The translations under genes were made by a program, and so were the position numbers. DNA of 64,000 bases from Rhizobiales bacterium YIM 77505 (GTDB taxonomy: Bacteria; Pseudomonadota; Alphaproteobacteria; Rhizobiales; Beijerinckiaceae), in NCBI GenBank assembly GCA_000745135.1, contig JQNH01000001.1, positions 2,768,501 to 2,832,500 of the forward strand, read 5' to 3'. Under the pieces are notes generated by a model. It searched no databases and was not told the origin of the DNA. It saw nothing but the letters and a program-made list of their open reading frames with translations. Positions within the stretch are counted from its first letter, which is position 1; every line of letters starts with the position of its first letter. Shown here in pieces: positions 44,312 through 52,010 of this stretch.

Positions 44312-44356
44312 TGGTTGCGGGGACAGGATTTGAACCTGTGACCTTCAGGTTATGAG
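44312..44356 (-). other. Attachment site: 3' half of an initiator tRNA-Met
   Basis: Read on the minus strand, the segment begins at the anticodon loop CTCATAA (CAU anticodon), continues with CCTGAAGGTC, the T arm ACAGGTTCAAATCCTGT and the acceptor strand CCCCGCAACCA with encoded CCA. The acceptor and the anticodon-stem side match initiator tRNA-fMet rather than elongator tRNA. No 5' half, D arm or matching CGCGGGG strand is found upstream, so the gene is incomplete: homology stops at the anticodon loop. This is the classic att core of tRNA-targeting tyrosine integrases and marks the left junction of the island. Confidence 0.85.
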
Positions 44357-44528
44357 GCGGGACTAAGCGAGAACAAGCGACTTTGTGTTCTCAGTGCCTT
44401 AGGCCGTAAGCCTTTATCCCGCTTATGCATTCGGCCGCATTCGACCGCAGCGGGCGACGTTGGACCGTCACCGAGCACCGGTAAGGCGACGGACACCATG
44501 CGGACACGACAGGCAACCGAAAGCCAGA

Positions 44529-46448
44529 TCAAACCGAAACTCTGGTTTCGGTTGCACGAGGCGGCATACCTTTGCCGCAAGGGCGCCCACGGCACTCTTC
44601 GACAGGCCCTTCCGCCCTGATCCTGGACAGCAACCGCTTGCAACGGGAACACGGCGTATAGAACGCCCGCTCGTCATTCTGCATTGGACTGGCGGCAGTG
44701 GTTCGATTGTCGAAATGCGACGGCCGCCAAGTCACGACAATGTCGCCCGGCACCAGCCTCCAAAGCTCTTCGTCGCTTAGGCCTCCAGCGGGGTTTGTTG
44801 CTATGTTGCTGCGCTGGGTCACTGTGCTTGTAGCGGTGGCAATCGCTAGGGCCGCGCCGCGCTTTGGCACATGGCTAACACCATCGGCGTCGTCCCCGAC
44901 CTTGCCAGAGGCTGAAGTCGGAAGAGCCAATCCAAAGTCGAGGTCGTGGAACTCGGCCCTAACCTCGGCGCCGAAGCCCGTCGAGCGCAGGATCACCGTG
45001 GCGACATAGTTGTGATCGATCTGTAGCTCGCATTCGAGTCGCTCCAGCAGGGGACGGGCGGCACGGTCGACGGGCACGCTCACCACCGCGAGCGTGCGGC
45101 GCGGGTCATCTGGACTCGCCACACCGATGCGCGCCGGCTTCGCAAACTCGACTACCGCAACGCCCTCTCGCGGATCGACGCAGTAGAGACGGGTGTTTGC
45201 GGCGTTGATTACCTCGTTTTCGACCGGGAGCCTGAGCCCAGCGCTAACCAAGGGATGATACGCGCCCCGCCCAGACCCATCTGCAACAAGGATTTCAAGA
45301 GGCTTGGAGAGAGTTAGCCGCAGGCCGTCGTGAGCGATCCACGCGGCACCCTCGGCGATGATCCGGTCGCCGTTCGCAAGTCGGGGCACACGCCCCGGGA
45401 AACGCTCGGTCAGACCATTTCGAATCGCAGGCATGTTCACCATGCCGCCCGTTGCCAGACAGAGCTCGATGTCCTGATAGGTAAGGCGCGCACGTTCGAG
45501 CACTGTGTCGATCAGCGCGAGTCCGCGTGTGACCACGCTGCGGCTGGTCTCTTCCAGCTCGCCTTGCGTGACCGCGGCTCGCAGGTCCTTGGGCGCTCCG
45601 TCCGTCCTCAAATAATTTCGGATGATGATGTCGTCGCGGTCGATTTTTGGATCGGAGAGTTCGATCTTTATGCGCTCGCACTCGTTGAGGAGCTTCGCGG
45701 CCATACCGGGCTGCTCCAACGCGGTGATGTCGTCGAGCTTATGCAGGGTGGCGTGCTTGGTGCGGATCAGGTTGCGCAGCTTGTTATCGAACTCGTCGCC
45801 CCCGACCTCGTTATCGCCCGCACTTATGACCTGCATAATGCATCCGCCCTGGATGCGGCAGAGAGTCAGGTCGAGCGTGCCACCACCCCAGTCGAATACC
45901 AGCACGGACCTCCCTTCCAGGCGCGCAAGCTCCCGGTTGAGATCAGGTAGCGAGCGCAGGTAACCGTAGAGCGCCGCCACGGGCTCATGCACGAACTGCA
46001 CGACCGAGATGCCCGCTGCCCTCGCCGCCTCGCGAAGAGCACGCCGCTCGGCGCCGCCGAAGTCGACGGGAATGGTCAGTACAGCCCGCTGGATGTCGTG
46101 TCCGCTTCCCTTGTCGCGCGGCATTGCGGCATCTCGTTTGATGTGCCTAAGCACCTCGGCGACCGCATCGACGGGCTCGACTGGCCTGCCATCGACGAAA
46201 ATCGGCCCGTTCCGTCGAAGGCTCATCTTTGGCGAGCGCACGAAACCCGGAGGCGCGCCGCCGTCGCCGATATCGAGGTGCTGTTTCGCTTCCCGTCCCA
46301 CGACCGTCTCGCTGCCGCGATACCAAATCACCGACGGGTGAGGCCGCTGGCTACGGACGTCGATCAAGGACAGCGCGCGCCCGCCGACGATTACTGAGGC
46401 GAGACTGTTGGTCGTGCCGAAATCGACCCCGAAGGTCGTGCCTTTCAT
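44529..46448 (-). CDS. Divergent Hsp70-family protein with C-terminal cysteine cluster
   Basis: A 639-residue Hsp70. The ATPase domain (about 1-375) has the phosphate-1 loop GVDFGTTNSLASV, VHEPVAALYGY, the phosphate-2 motif VFDWGGGTLDLTLC, AGDNEVGGDEFD and the adenosine motif LATGGMVNMPAI. A shortened substrate-domain-like region (about 385-520) and a low-complexity linker follow. The tail has CSRCKRLL ... CRGRPC, a plausible zinc site absent from DnaK; the DnaK lid and EEVD end are missing. It is the last gene of a three-gene operon, coupled by ATGA overlap to the coiled-coil protein. No DnaJ or GrpE gene is beside it. Probably a specialised chaperone-like ATPase rather than housekeeping DnaK. 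Confidence 0.88.
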   Translation of the reverse strand: MKGTTFGVDFGTTNSLASVIVGGRALSLIDVRSQRPHPSVIWYRGSETVVGREAKQHLDIGDGGAPPGFVRSPKMSLRRNGPIFVDGRPVEPVDAVAEVLRHIKRDAAMPRDKGSGHDIQRAVLTIPVDFGGAERRALREAARAAGISVVQFVHEPVAALYGYLRSLPDLNRELARLEGRSVLVFDWGGGTLDLTLCRIQGGCIMQVISAGDNEVGGDEFDNKLRNLIRTKHATLHKLDDITALEQPGMAAKLLNECERIKIELSDPKIDRDDIIIRNYLRTDGAPKDLRAAVTQGELEETSRSVVTRGLALIDTVLERARLTYQDIELCLATGGMVNMPAIRNGLTERFPGRVPRLANGDRIIAEGAAWIAHDGLRLTLSKPLEILVADGSGRGAYHPLVSAGLRLPVENEVINAANTRLYCVDPREGVAVVEFAKPARIGVASPDDPRRTLAVVSVPVDRAARPLLERLECELQIDHNYVATVILRSTGFGAEVRAEFHDLDFGLALPTSASGKVGDDADGVSHVPKRGAALAIATATSTVTQRSNIATNPAGGLSDEELWRLVPGDIVVTWRPSHFDNRTTAASPMQNDERAFYTPCSRCKRLLSRIRAEGPVEECRGRPCGKGMPPRATETRVSV

Positions 46449-47533
46449 TGCGCGGCCTCCTGAATGGATTTGATTGCCGATTTCAGGCGTCTGAGGGCGA
46501 CATCCGGCGCCGGCGGCTGGATCTCCAGAGCGTCCACGGCATTGTCGAGCAAGGGGGCAATTCGCTCCGTAAGTAGTAGGCTCTGCTGCGCCTTCACGTT
46601 CACCATGTCGTGCCCAAAGTGCTGCCGGCTTTCCTCCAACTGCCGTATCAGTGCGTCGCGCTCGGCAGCGAGGGCATCGCGTTCTCGTGCGAGCGCGTCC
46701 CGCTCACCTGACACCTCAGCGATCCGGGCCTGAGCTTCCGCCAGACGACTCTCTAGAGCGGCCCGACGCTGTCGCTCCATGTCGAGCGTCGCCCTCGCGT
46801 CCCTCAGACCGCGTCCGAGCAGCGTTGCGATTGCGGCAGCGCGCTTCACATCGCTGAGCTTGCCGGTGACCAGCCCTTTGCGAACCGCCTCCCGAAGCGA
46901 GGCTTCCGAACCCGGGAACGTGTCTCGCAAGATGTCGAGCGCCCCGACCATGTCGAGCGACCGCTGGGTGCCCAGCCACGCCAGTGTCAGCAGCAGCAGG
47001 GTTTCGGATCGTTGACGCAGCTGCTGGTCGCCGCTCACGAGCCCGGGTGCGAGATCGCGGTGAACGCGACGGAACGTGGCGTCCGCGTCCGGGTCAAAGG
47101 GCTCGAACGCTCCCGGAACCTTGCTCTTGAGGAACGCAATGGTTGCTTGCCACACCCACCGGTCGATGACCTTCGGAAGGCCCGGCTGCGTCGCCAGCGA
47201 CAGGAGACGCGCTCCGTTCGGGTCATTCTGCTCGGCTAGTCTCGACGCTTCTGCGAGATCCTCATCGGCAAACCGCCCAACCTTGGCGGTCTTGACAGAT
47301 TTCACGAAAACTCCCGGAGGCACCGGTTTCTCGCCGAAGTAGGTTGCCAGTGTCGGGTCGACGAGCGGCTGCTCGGACCGCTTCGCCTTGCCAGCTTTCC
47401 CGCGTGGACCTTCGGCCTTCGGTTCCACTGCCGGAGTGTCAGGCGCAGCGCCACCCGGCTCCGTCGCATCAACAGCCGGGGCATTCGGCACCATGGGATC
47501 GGAATCGTTCACGCTGTCACCGCTTCGAGACAT
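46445..47533 (-). CDS. Coiled-coil protein of an Hsp70 operon
   Basis: A 362-residue protein of unknown function. Residues 1-55 are acidic, proline- and alanine-rich. A helical globular part (about 60-230) includes VIDRWVWQATIAFLKSKVPGAFEPFDPDADATF. Residues about 235-320 form a long heptad coil (RQRRAALESRLAEAQARIAEVSGERDAL in outline, then repeated RDALAAERDAL). A short C-terminal helix pair follows. Its place directly upstream of the Hsp70 and the coiled coil suggest a dedicated cofactor, perhaps a GrpE-like exchange factor, but no GrpE signature is present. It overlaps the upstream gene by 25 bp and the downstream by 4 bp. Confidence 0.8.
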   Translation of the reverse strand: MSRSGDSVNDSDPMVPNAPAVDATEPGGAAPDTPAVEPKAEGPRGKAGKAKRSEQPLVDPTLATYFGEKPVPPGVFVKSVKTAKVGRFADEDLAEASRLAEQNDPNGARLLSLATQPGLPKVIDRWVWQATIAFLKSKVPGAFEPFDPDADATFRRVHRDLAPGLVSGDQQLRQRSETLLLLTLAWLGTQRSLDMVGALDILRDTFPGSEASLREAVRKGLVTGKLSDVKRAAAIATLLGRGLRDARATLDMERQRRAALESRLAEAQARIAEVSGERDALARERDALAAERDALIRQLEESRQHFGHDMVNVKAQQSLLLTERIAPLLDNAVDALEIQPPAPDVALRRLKSAIKSIQEAAQ

Positions 47534-48657
47534 TCTGACGCCCAGGTCGAGAAGGGATATATCGCGGAGATGCTTTCGAGGGGCTCAACCGCGGCGCGCC
47601 TCGCACCAAGGCGCCATGCAACCACGGCCCACAGCGCCAAAGCTTTCTGCTGATCCATCAAGTCAAGCGTCCCGGCGCTCGCCACTTGCCGGCACTCATC
47701 CCCAAGCACTGGACTCCACCGCCGTTCGGCGAAGAGACGCTCGCACAGAGCAAGGATGCGCGAAGTGCCGTGATCGATAGGGCAAACGGGTCGTCGGGCG
47801 CCGGAGATCGCAATGGGGGCGTTGCCGAGGTGGTCTGGTCCTCTCATCGCCATCGTTGCCGCATCGAGCGCTATGTGACCCGTCATGGTACCGGCGCCCG
47901 AAAAGTCGTTCAGAGCGAACCGCATCAAAGCACATAGCAGTCTGGGCAGGGGCCGTTGATAAGGTGAGAGCTTGAGCAGCGCCGAGCCGAAGAGCTCCCG
48001 ATATCTTGCAAGCGGCGACGTGATGCCCTGGTCTGACGGGCGCTCCTTGATCAGCAGCCCATCCACATACTCGGCAAATCCTTTAGCGTAGTCGCTCTGC
48101 AAGCCTTGGCATCGCCGATCACCCATGAACTCGTCGATGGACCGAAGCGAAGGGTTGTCGCTGTTCAGATGCTCTTTGAACGCCTGCTCAACCGCTTCAA
48201 GCGCCGCAGGGCTGATGACGCGTATGTCGAGTTCATAAGCGCCCTGGACGGGCGTCGCGCCACGCTGGGAAGCGTTCTGGAGGTGCACACGCACACAACC
48301 GTCGACGAGCCCGGCAATCGTCGCCGCGAGCTGCTTCGGAGTCACTGAGGTGAACGGGCCGCGATCGACCGAGATTTCAGCCGATGTTGCGTTCGTGATT
48401 GCGACCTGCTGCGCACGGAAGCGTCGGCGAATCAAATGGGTTGAGGAGGGCTCCCGACCCTCAATCAGCAGCATCGGTCTGGCGACATGATGGGCGTCCG
48501 AGAGGTGCGCCTGGAATGCCGTGGCGCTGTGCAGGACCATGGAGCAGAAAGGGCACGGGAACGTGGGAAGCCTCGGACCGCCCGGCTCTGGCGCCGGCTC
48601 CGTCGCAGACAAGATTCGTTCCCAGGCGTCCTCGTGGACCCAGCCAAATGTCGGCAT
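47509..48657 (-). CDS. C2H2-finger protein of an Hsp70 operon
   Basis: A 382-residue protein whose N-terminus carries one classical C2H2 finger (CPFCSMVLHSATAFQAHLSDAHH, residues about 35-57; listed only as one motif). Behind it lie a possible beta domain (about 80-165) and a mostly helical C-terminal domain with conserved-looking RFALNDFSGAGTMTGHIALDAA and a Trp-rich end (ALWAVVAWRLGARRAA). No known catalytic motif is seen. It is the first gene of the Hsp70 operon, divergent from the integrase. A role in recognising a nucleic acid or a client protein for the chaperone is only a guess. Confidence 0.78.
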   Translation of the reverse strand: MPTFGWVHEDAWERILSATEPAPEPGGPRLPTFPCPFCSMVLHSATAFQAHLSDAHHVARPMLLIEGREPSSTHLIRRRFRAQQVAITNATSAEISVDRGPFTSVTPKQLAATIAGLVDGCVRVHLQNASQRGATPVQGAYELDIRVISPAALEAVEQAFKEHLNSDNPSLRSIDEFMGDRRCQGLQSDYAKGFAEYVDGLLIKERPSDQGITSPLARYRELFGSALLKLSPYQRPLPRLLCALMRFALNDFSGAGTMTGHIALDAATMAMRGPDHLGNAPIAISGARRPVCPIDHGTSRILALCERLFAERRWSPVLGDECRQVASAGTLDLMDQQKALALWAVVAWRLGARRAAVEPLESISAIYPFSTWASECLEAVTA

Positions 48658-48778
48658 TTGATGTGGTGCGTTCTGCCCTCAGCAAGGATAACAAGTACAA
48701 ACCTCCTGTCCACGGGCTTTCAGAGTGAGGCCCATTTCCGCAGTGGCCGGGGTTGATTGATCCCTCTTGCCACTTGGG

Positions 48779-48809
48779 TTCTGCCCCTTTCCACCGCTTT
48801 CCGCCGTGC
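48779..48809 (+). repeat. Direct repeat, left copy (flanks int-hipBA)
   Basis: A 31-base sequence beginning TTCTGCCCCTTT and ending CTTTCCGCCGTGC that recurs at 51766-51796 with 28 of 31 bases identical. The copies bracket the integrase and hipBA genes (about 3 kb), as attachment or recombination sites of a small nested unit would. The pyrimidine-rich composition leaves some room for chance similarity. Confidence 0.6.
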
Positions 48810-48884
48810 CCCCATGGGAGGGGTCGGAGCAGATTGCTGGCCGGCGTCGACCGTTGCTGAGTGCGTCGACGCGAGAGGCATGGC

Positions 48885-50141
48885 ATGAAGGCGCACCTGA
48901 CCGAGCGGGCCATCAAAGCGTTAGAGCCCGGTCCGAAGAACATCATCGTCTACGATCAAGCTGTCACCGGCTTCGGCGTACGCGTCACCTCTGCGGGTGC
49001 ACGTTCTTTCGTGCTCACCTACCGCATTGACGGCCGCGAGCGCCGCCTCACCATCGGCGCTTGGCCTGACTGGTCGGTGACGGCCGCGCGCGAGGAAGCC
49101 AAGCGCCTCAAGCGCGAGATCGATCAGGGCCGCGACCCTTTAGGTGAACGCGCCGAGACCCGCTCGGCGCCGCTTGTGCGAGACCTGATCCAGCGCTACC
49201 TCGCCGAGCACGCCTCCAAGCTCTCGGCCCGCAACGCCTCCGATCAGGCCTCGATGCTCCGCAGCTTCGTCGAGCCGGTCTGGGGTTCGCGCAAGGTGGA
49301 GGACATCACGCACGAAGACGTGGACCGCCTCCTCGCCGAGGTCGCCAAGGGCCGGCCGCGCTCGCACCATGCCAAGGGCCGATCGAAGGCCAAGCGCGCC
49401 CGCAAGAAGCAGTGCGGTCCGAAACCTACCGCGATCCGCGCGAACCGGGTCGGCGAGGTCGTGCGCAAGATGTTCAACCTCGCCGTCCGCTGGCGCATGC
49501 GGCCCGACAACCCCGCCCAAGGATTCGCCCGCGTGCCGGAGTATCCAAGGGAGCGCTATCTCTCGCGCGACGAGATCGAGCGCTTGAGCCGGGTCATCGC
49601 CGACCATCCGAACCGGCGTGCCGCTGACGTGATCCGGCTCCTCATGTTCACCGGCGCCCGCCGCGGCGAGGTGCTCAACGCGCGCTGGGAACAGTTCAAC
49701 CTCGAGGACGGCATCTGGACGAAGCCGGCCGCCACCACGAAGCAGCGGCGGCTGCATCGCACGCCGATCTCCGGTGCGGCGGTCCAGCTCCTGCGCACGA
49801 TTCGGCTGCGGGTGCCGAAGACCTGCCCATGGGTCTTCCCGGGCGACGCTCCGGACAAGCCCTTGCAGGAGATCAAGCGCTTTTGGGACGACGTGCGGGT
49901 CAAGGCGAAGCTCGAAGATGTGCGCATCCACGATCTGCGGCATACCTTCGCCTCCCTACTGGTCTCGGGCGGCATGAGCCTGCCGATGATTGGCAAGCTG
50001 CTCGGCCATACCCAGGTCCAGACCACGCACCGATACGCGCATCTGTTCGACGACCCGCTGCGGGTCGGGCTTGATCAGGTGGGCGAGATGCTCCGCACGC
50101 CGCTCAAGGTGGTCGGAACCGACGCAGCTGACGCAGCTTAA
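48885..50141 (+). CDS. int: Tyrosine-type integrase with arm-binding domain (P4/island class)
   Basis: A 418-residue site-specific recombinase. The N-terminal DUF4102-type arm-binding domain (MKAHLTERAIKALEPG ... FGVRVTSAGARSFVLTYRIDGRERRLTIGAW in outline) is followed by a SAM-like core-binding domain with a lysine/arginine-rich insertion (KGRSKAKRARKKQCGPK). The catalytic domain has Arg in MFTGARRGEVLNARW, His-x-x-Arg in IHDLRHTFASLL, a further His in LLGHTQVQTTHRYAHL with the nucleophilic tyrosine. All catalytic residues appear present. GAGAGG precedes ATG 48885. Integrases of this class insert islands at tRNA 3' ends, which agrees with the tRNA fragment 4.5 kb to the left. Confidence 0.95.
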   Translation: MKAHLTERAIKALEPGPKNIIVYDQAVTGFGVRVTSAGARSFVLTYRIDGRERRLTIGAWPDWSVTAAREEAKRLKREIDQGRDPLGERAETRSAPLVRDLIQRYLAEHASKLSARNASDQASMLRSFVEPVWGSRKVEDITHEDVDRLLAEVAKGRPRSHHAKGRSKAKRARKKQCGPKPTAIRANRVGEVVRKMFNLAVRWRMRPDNPAQGFARVPEYPRERYLSRDEIERLSRVIADHPNRRAADVIRLLMFTGARRGEVLNARWEQFNLEDGIWTKPAATTKQRRLHRTPISGAAVQLLRTIRLRVPKTCPWVFPGDAPDKPLQEIKRFWDDVRVKAKLEDVRIHDLRHTFASLLVSGGMSLPMIGKLLGHTQVQTTHRYAHLFDDPLRVGLDQVGEMLRTPLKVVGTDAADAA

Positions 50142-50143
50142 GA

Positions 50144-50259
50144 TTTTCCCGATCGGTGCAATTTAGCCCGACAAAGATGATTGGTTAGCTATATTTCCCG
50201 ATCGGTAAAGATCGGGCTGGACAGCCCCTTTGCGGGGCCTTATTTTCCCGTTCGGGAAA
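50144..50259 (+). promoter_or_regulatory. Triplicate operator-like sites upstream of hipBA
   Basis: Three related sequences lie in the 121-bp gap before hipB: TTTTCCCGATCGG at 50144, TTTCCCGATCGGTAAA at 50194 and the near-perfect palindrome TTTCCCGTTCGGGAAA at 50244-50259, which ends four bases before the hipB ATG. HipB antitoxins bind palindromic operators of similar form (TATCC-N8-GGATA in E. coli), so these are likely HipB sites giving autorepression; promoter boxes would lie between them (TTAGCTATATT near 50187). Confidence 0.72.
50224..50246 (+). terminator. Hairpin with T-rich tail between int and hipB
   Basis: Stem GCCCC / GGGGC with loop TTTGC followed by CTTATTTT. It could terminate integrase transcripts or act as an attenuator in front of hipB, and overlaps the third operator-like site. 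The short stem makes it a weak candidate. Confidence 0.4.
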
Positions 50260-50262
50260 GTC

Positions 50263-50493
50263 ATGCTGAAGCGCACGCTTACACCCGCCGACATCGGCGC
50301 TCTTGTCCGCACCGCCCGGAAGGCGCAAGGGCTGCGGCAGGACGAGCTTGCCGGTGCGGCCGGGGTCGGCTTGCGCTTCATCGTCGAGCTCGAAGCCGGC
50401 AAGCCGACGGCCCAGATTGGCAAGACGCTCCAGGTCCTGGAAGCGCTCGGCTGCACCTTCGATATCAAGCCGCCGAGCGGTCAGCCAACATGA
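50263..50493 (+). CDS. hipB: HipB-like HTH antitoxin
   Basis: A 76-residue Xre-family DNA-binding protein. After a short strand, LTPADIGALVRTARKAQGLRQDELAGAAGVGLRFIVELEAGKPTAQIG in outline covers the five-helix HTH; the C-terminal LEALGCTFDIKPP strand matches HipB. The ATG at 50263 directly follows the operator palindrome. Its TGA overlaps the hipA ATG (ATGA). It should neutralise HipA and repress the pair. Confidence 0.92.
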   Translation: MLKRTLTPADIGALVRTARKAQGLRQDELAGAAGVGLRFIVELEAGKPTAQIGKTLQVLEALGCTFDIKPPSGQPT

Positions 50494-51752
50494 CCCGGGT
50501 TCTCAACGTATGGTGGGGCGGCGAGCACGTCGGCCAGCTCACGCAGGACCGGCACGGAGAGCTTGGCTTCACGTATAGCGAAGCGTGGCTCGACCGCCCG
50601 GATGCGCCTCCCCTCTCCGTGAGCTTGCCGAAGCGTCGCGAACCCTTTTCGCGACGCGAGTGCCGCCCCTTCTTCAGCGGCCTTCTGCCCGAGGAGAGCC
50701 AGCGCGAGGCTGTCGCACAGGTGCTCGGGGTCTCGCGCGCCAACGACTTCGCGCTCCTTGACCGCCTGGGCGGCGATGTGGCGGGGGCGCTTCAGCTGCT
50801 CCCGCCCGACGAGAAGCTGCGCGATGAAAGCGGCCCGTTCACGCCGAGGGCTCTCGATGATGAGCGCCTCGCTCAGATCCTGACCGCTCTACCCGCCCGC
50901 CCGCTCCTTGCCGGCGAGGAGGGGCTTCGCCTGTCGCTCGCCGGCGCGCAGGCGAAGCTGCCGGTCGTTCTCGTGGATGGCGCCATCGCGCTGCCGGCGC
51001 CGGGACAGCCCACGACCCATATCCTAAAGCCGCCGATCGCCCGCTTTCCGGCAACAACCGAGAACGAAGCCTTCATCATGGGCTTGGCGAGAGCGGTCGG
51101 GCTCGAAGTCGCTCCCGTCGAAGCGCGCTCCGTTCAGAACCGCCCCTTCCTGCTCGTTCAGCGCTACGACCGCGTGGTGGACGGCGGCTCGGTCCGCCGA
51201 ATCCATCAGGAGGACTTCTGCCAGGCGCTCGGTGTGCCGCCGGAAACGAAGTATGCGGCCGAGGGCGGTCCTGGCTTCCGAGAATGCTTCGGCCTCTTGC
51301 GCCGTGTGGCGGCGCGCCCTGCTGTGGATGTGCTCAAGCTCCTTGATGCGGCGATTTTCAACCTGATCGTCGGCAACGCCGACGCTCACGGCAAGAACTT
51401 CTCCCTGCTCTATGACGTCCCTGGGCCGCGCCTCGCCCCGCTCTACGATCTGCTCTCGACGATTGCTTATCCAGAGCTCTCGGCGAAGCTCGCGATGAAG
51501 ATCGGCAGAAGAGCGACGCTCGAGGAGTTGGACGCGAGGGCCTGGGCCGCCTTTGCCGCCGATGCGGGTCTTGGCCTGCCACTTGTGAGGAGGCGGATGC
51601 GAGATCTTGCCAGCCGTGTGGAGCAGCAAGCTCGATCAACGGCGGAGCAGCTTGTCAGCCCGGGGCTGGACCGAGACGCCCTCGAACGGCTCGTCGACGC
51701 TGTTAAGCGTCGTGCCCTGGTCGCTGCGGCGAGCGTCAAGACGAGCGCCTGA
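50490..51752 (+). CDS. hipA: HipA-like serine/threonine kinase toxin
   Basis: A 420-residue HipA-family kinase. The N-terminal subdomain (LNVWWGGEHVGQL ... SVSLPKRREPFSRRECRPFFSGLLPE in outline) is followed by GEEGLRLSLAGAQAKLPV (ATP-loop region), PTTHILKPPI, the catalytic FNLIVGNADAHGKNFSLLY and the metal-binding APLYDLLSTIAYPEL. HipA kinases stop growth by phosphorylating glutamyl-tRNA synthetase or other tRNA synthetases. All catalytic residues I can check are present. The pair sits between integrase and the distal direct repeat, so it may stabilise the integrated element. Confidence 0.94.
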   Translation: MTRVLNVWWGGEHVGQLTQDRHGELGFTYSEAWLDRPDAPPLSVSLPKRREPFSRRECRPFFSGLLPEESQREAVAQVLGVSRANDFALLDRLGGDVAGALQLLPPDEKLRDESGPFTPRALDDERLAQILTALPARPLLAGEEGLRLSLAGAQAKLPVVLVDGAIALPAPGQPTTHILKPPIARFPATTENEAFIMGLARAVGLEVAPVEARSVQNRPFLLVQRYDRVVDGGSVRRIHQEDFCQALGVPPETKYAAEGGPGFRECFGLLRRVAARPAVDVLKLLDAAIFNLIVGNADAHGKNFSLLYDVPGPRLAPLYDLLSTIAYPELSAKLAMKIGRRATLEELDARAWAAFAADAGLGLPLVRRRMRDLASRVEQQARSTAEQLVSPGLDRDALERLVDAVKRRALVAAASVKTSA

Positions 51753-51765
51753 ACGAGACGGTCCT

Positions 51766-51796
51766 TTCTGCCCCTTTGCGCCCCTTTCCGCCGTGC
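51766..51796 (+). repeat. Direct repeat, right copy (flanks int-hipBA)
   Basis: Second copy of the 31-base repeat found before the integrase gene, in the same orientation, 14 bp after the hipA stop. Differences are three bases in the middle. Confidence 0.6.
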
Positions 51797-51857
51797 TCAG
51801 GAAGGGAACTTGCGTGGTGATTAGCAGGCCTTCGGCGCTCCAGCCGCGAGGCCCGGC

Positions 51858-52010
51858 ATGGCGATCAGTCCTGATCTCGAACCCGATCACGAGGCGATGC
51901 ACCGACACGTGCAGTCCCTGTTCGGGGGCGCAAGCGCTTGGGCGTTGGGCGGGCTCGTAGAGCTCGCCTGGATTGATCTGCCGATGCTCATGCTGACACC
52001 GGCCGGGTGA
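51858..52010 (+). CDS. Short ORF, possibly a truncated gene
   Basis: A 50-codon ORF starting MAISPDLEPDHEAMHRHVQSLFGG and continuing ASAWALGGLVELAWIDLP before a stop. Composition (acidic, Trp-containing) looks protein-like rather than random. It ends abruptly inside the tail of the convergent GTPase gene, overlapping it by 23 bp. It may be the N-terminal stub of a larger island gene, such as a DNA-processing protein with a 'VELAW' strand, lost during rearrangement. Weak evidence. Confidence 0.3.
   Translation: MAISPDLEPDHEAMHRHVQSLFGGASAWALGGLVELAWIDLPMLMLTPAG

Noticed and set aside
44312..44400. A complete tRNA gene
   Set aside because: Only the 3' half is present; no D arm or 5' acceptor strand pairs with CCCCGCA in the upstream 100 bases.
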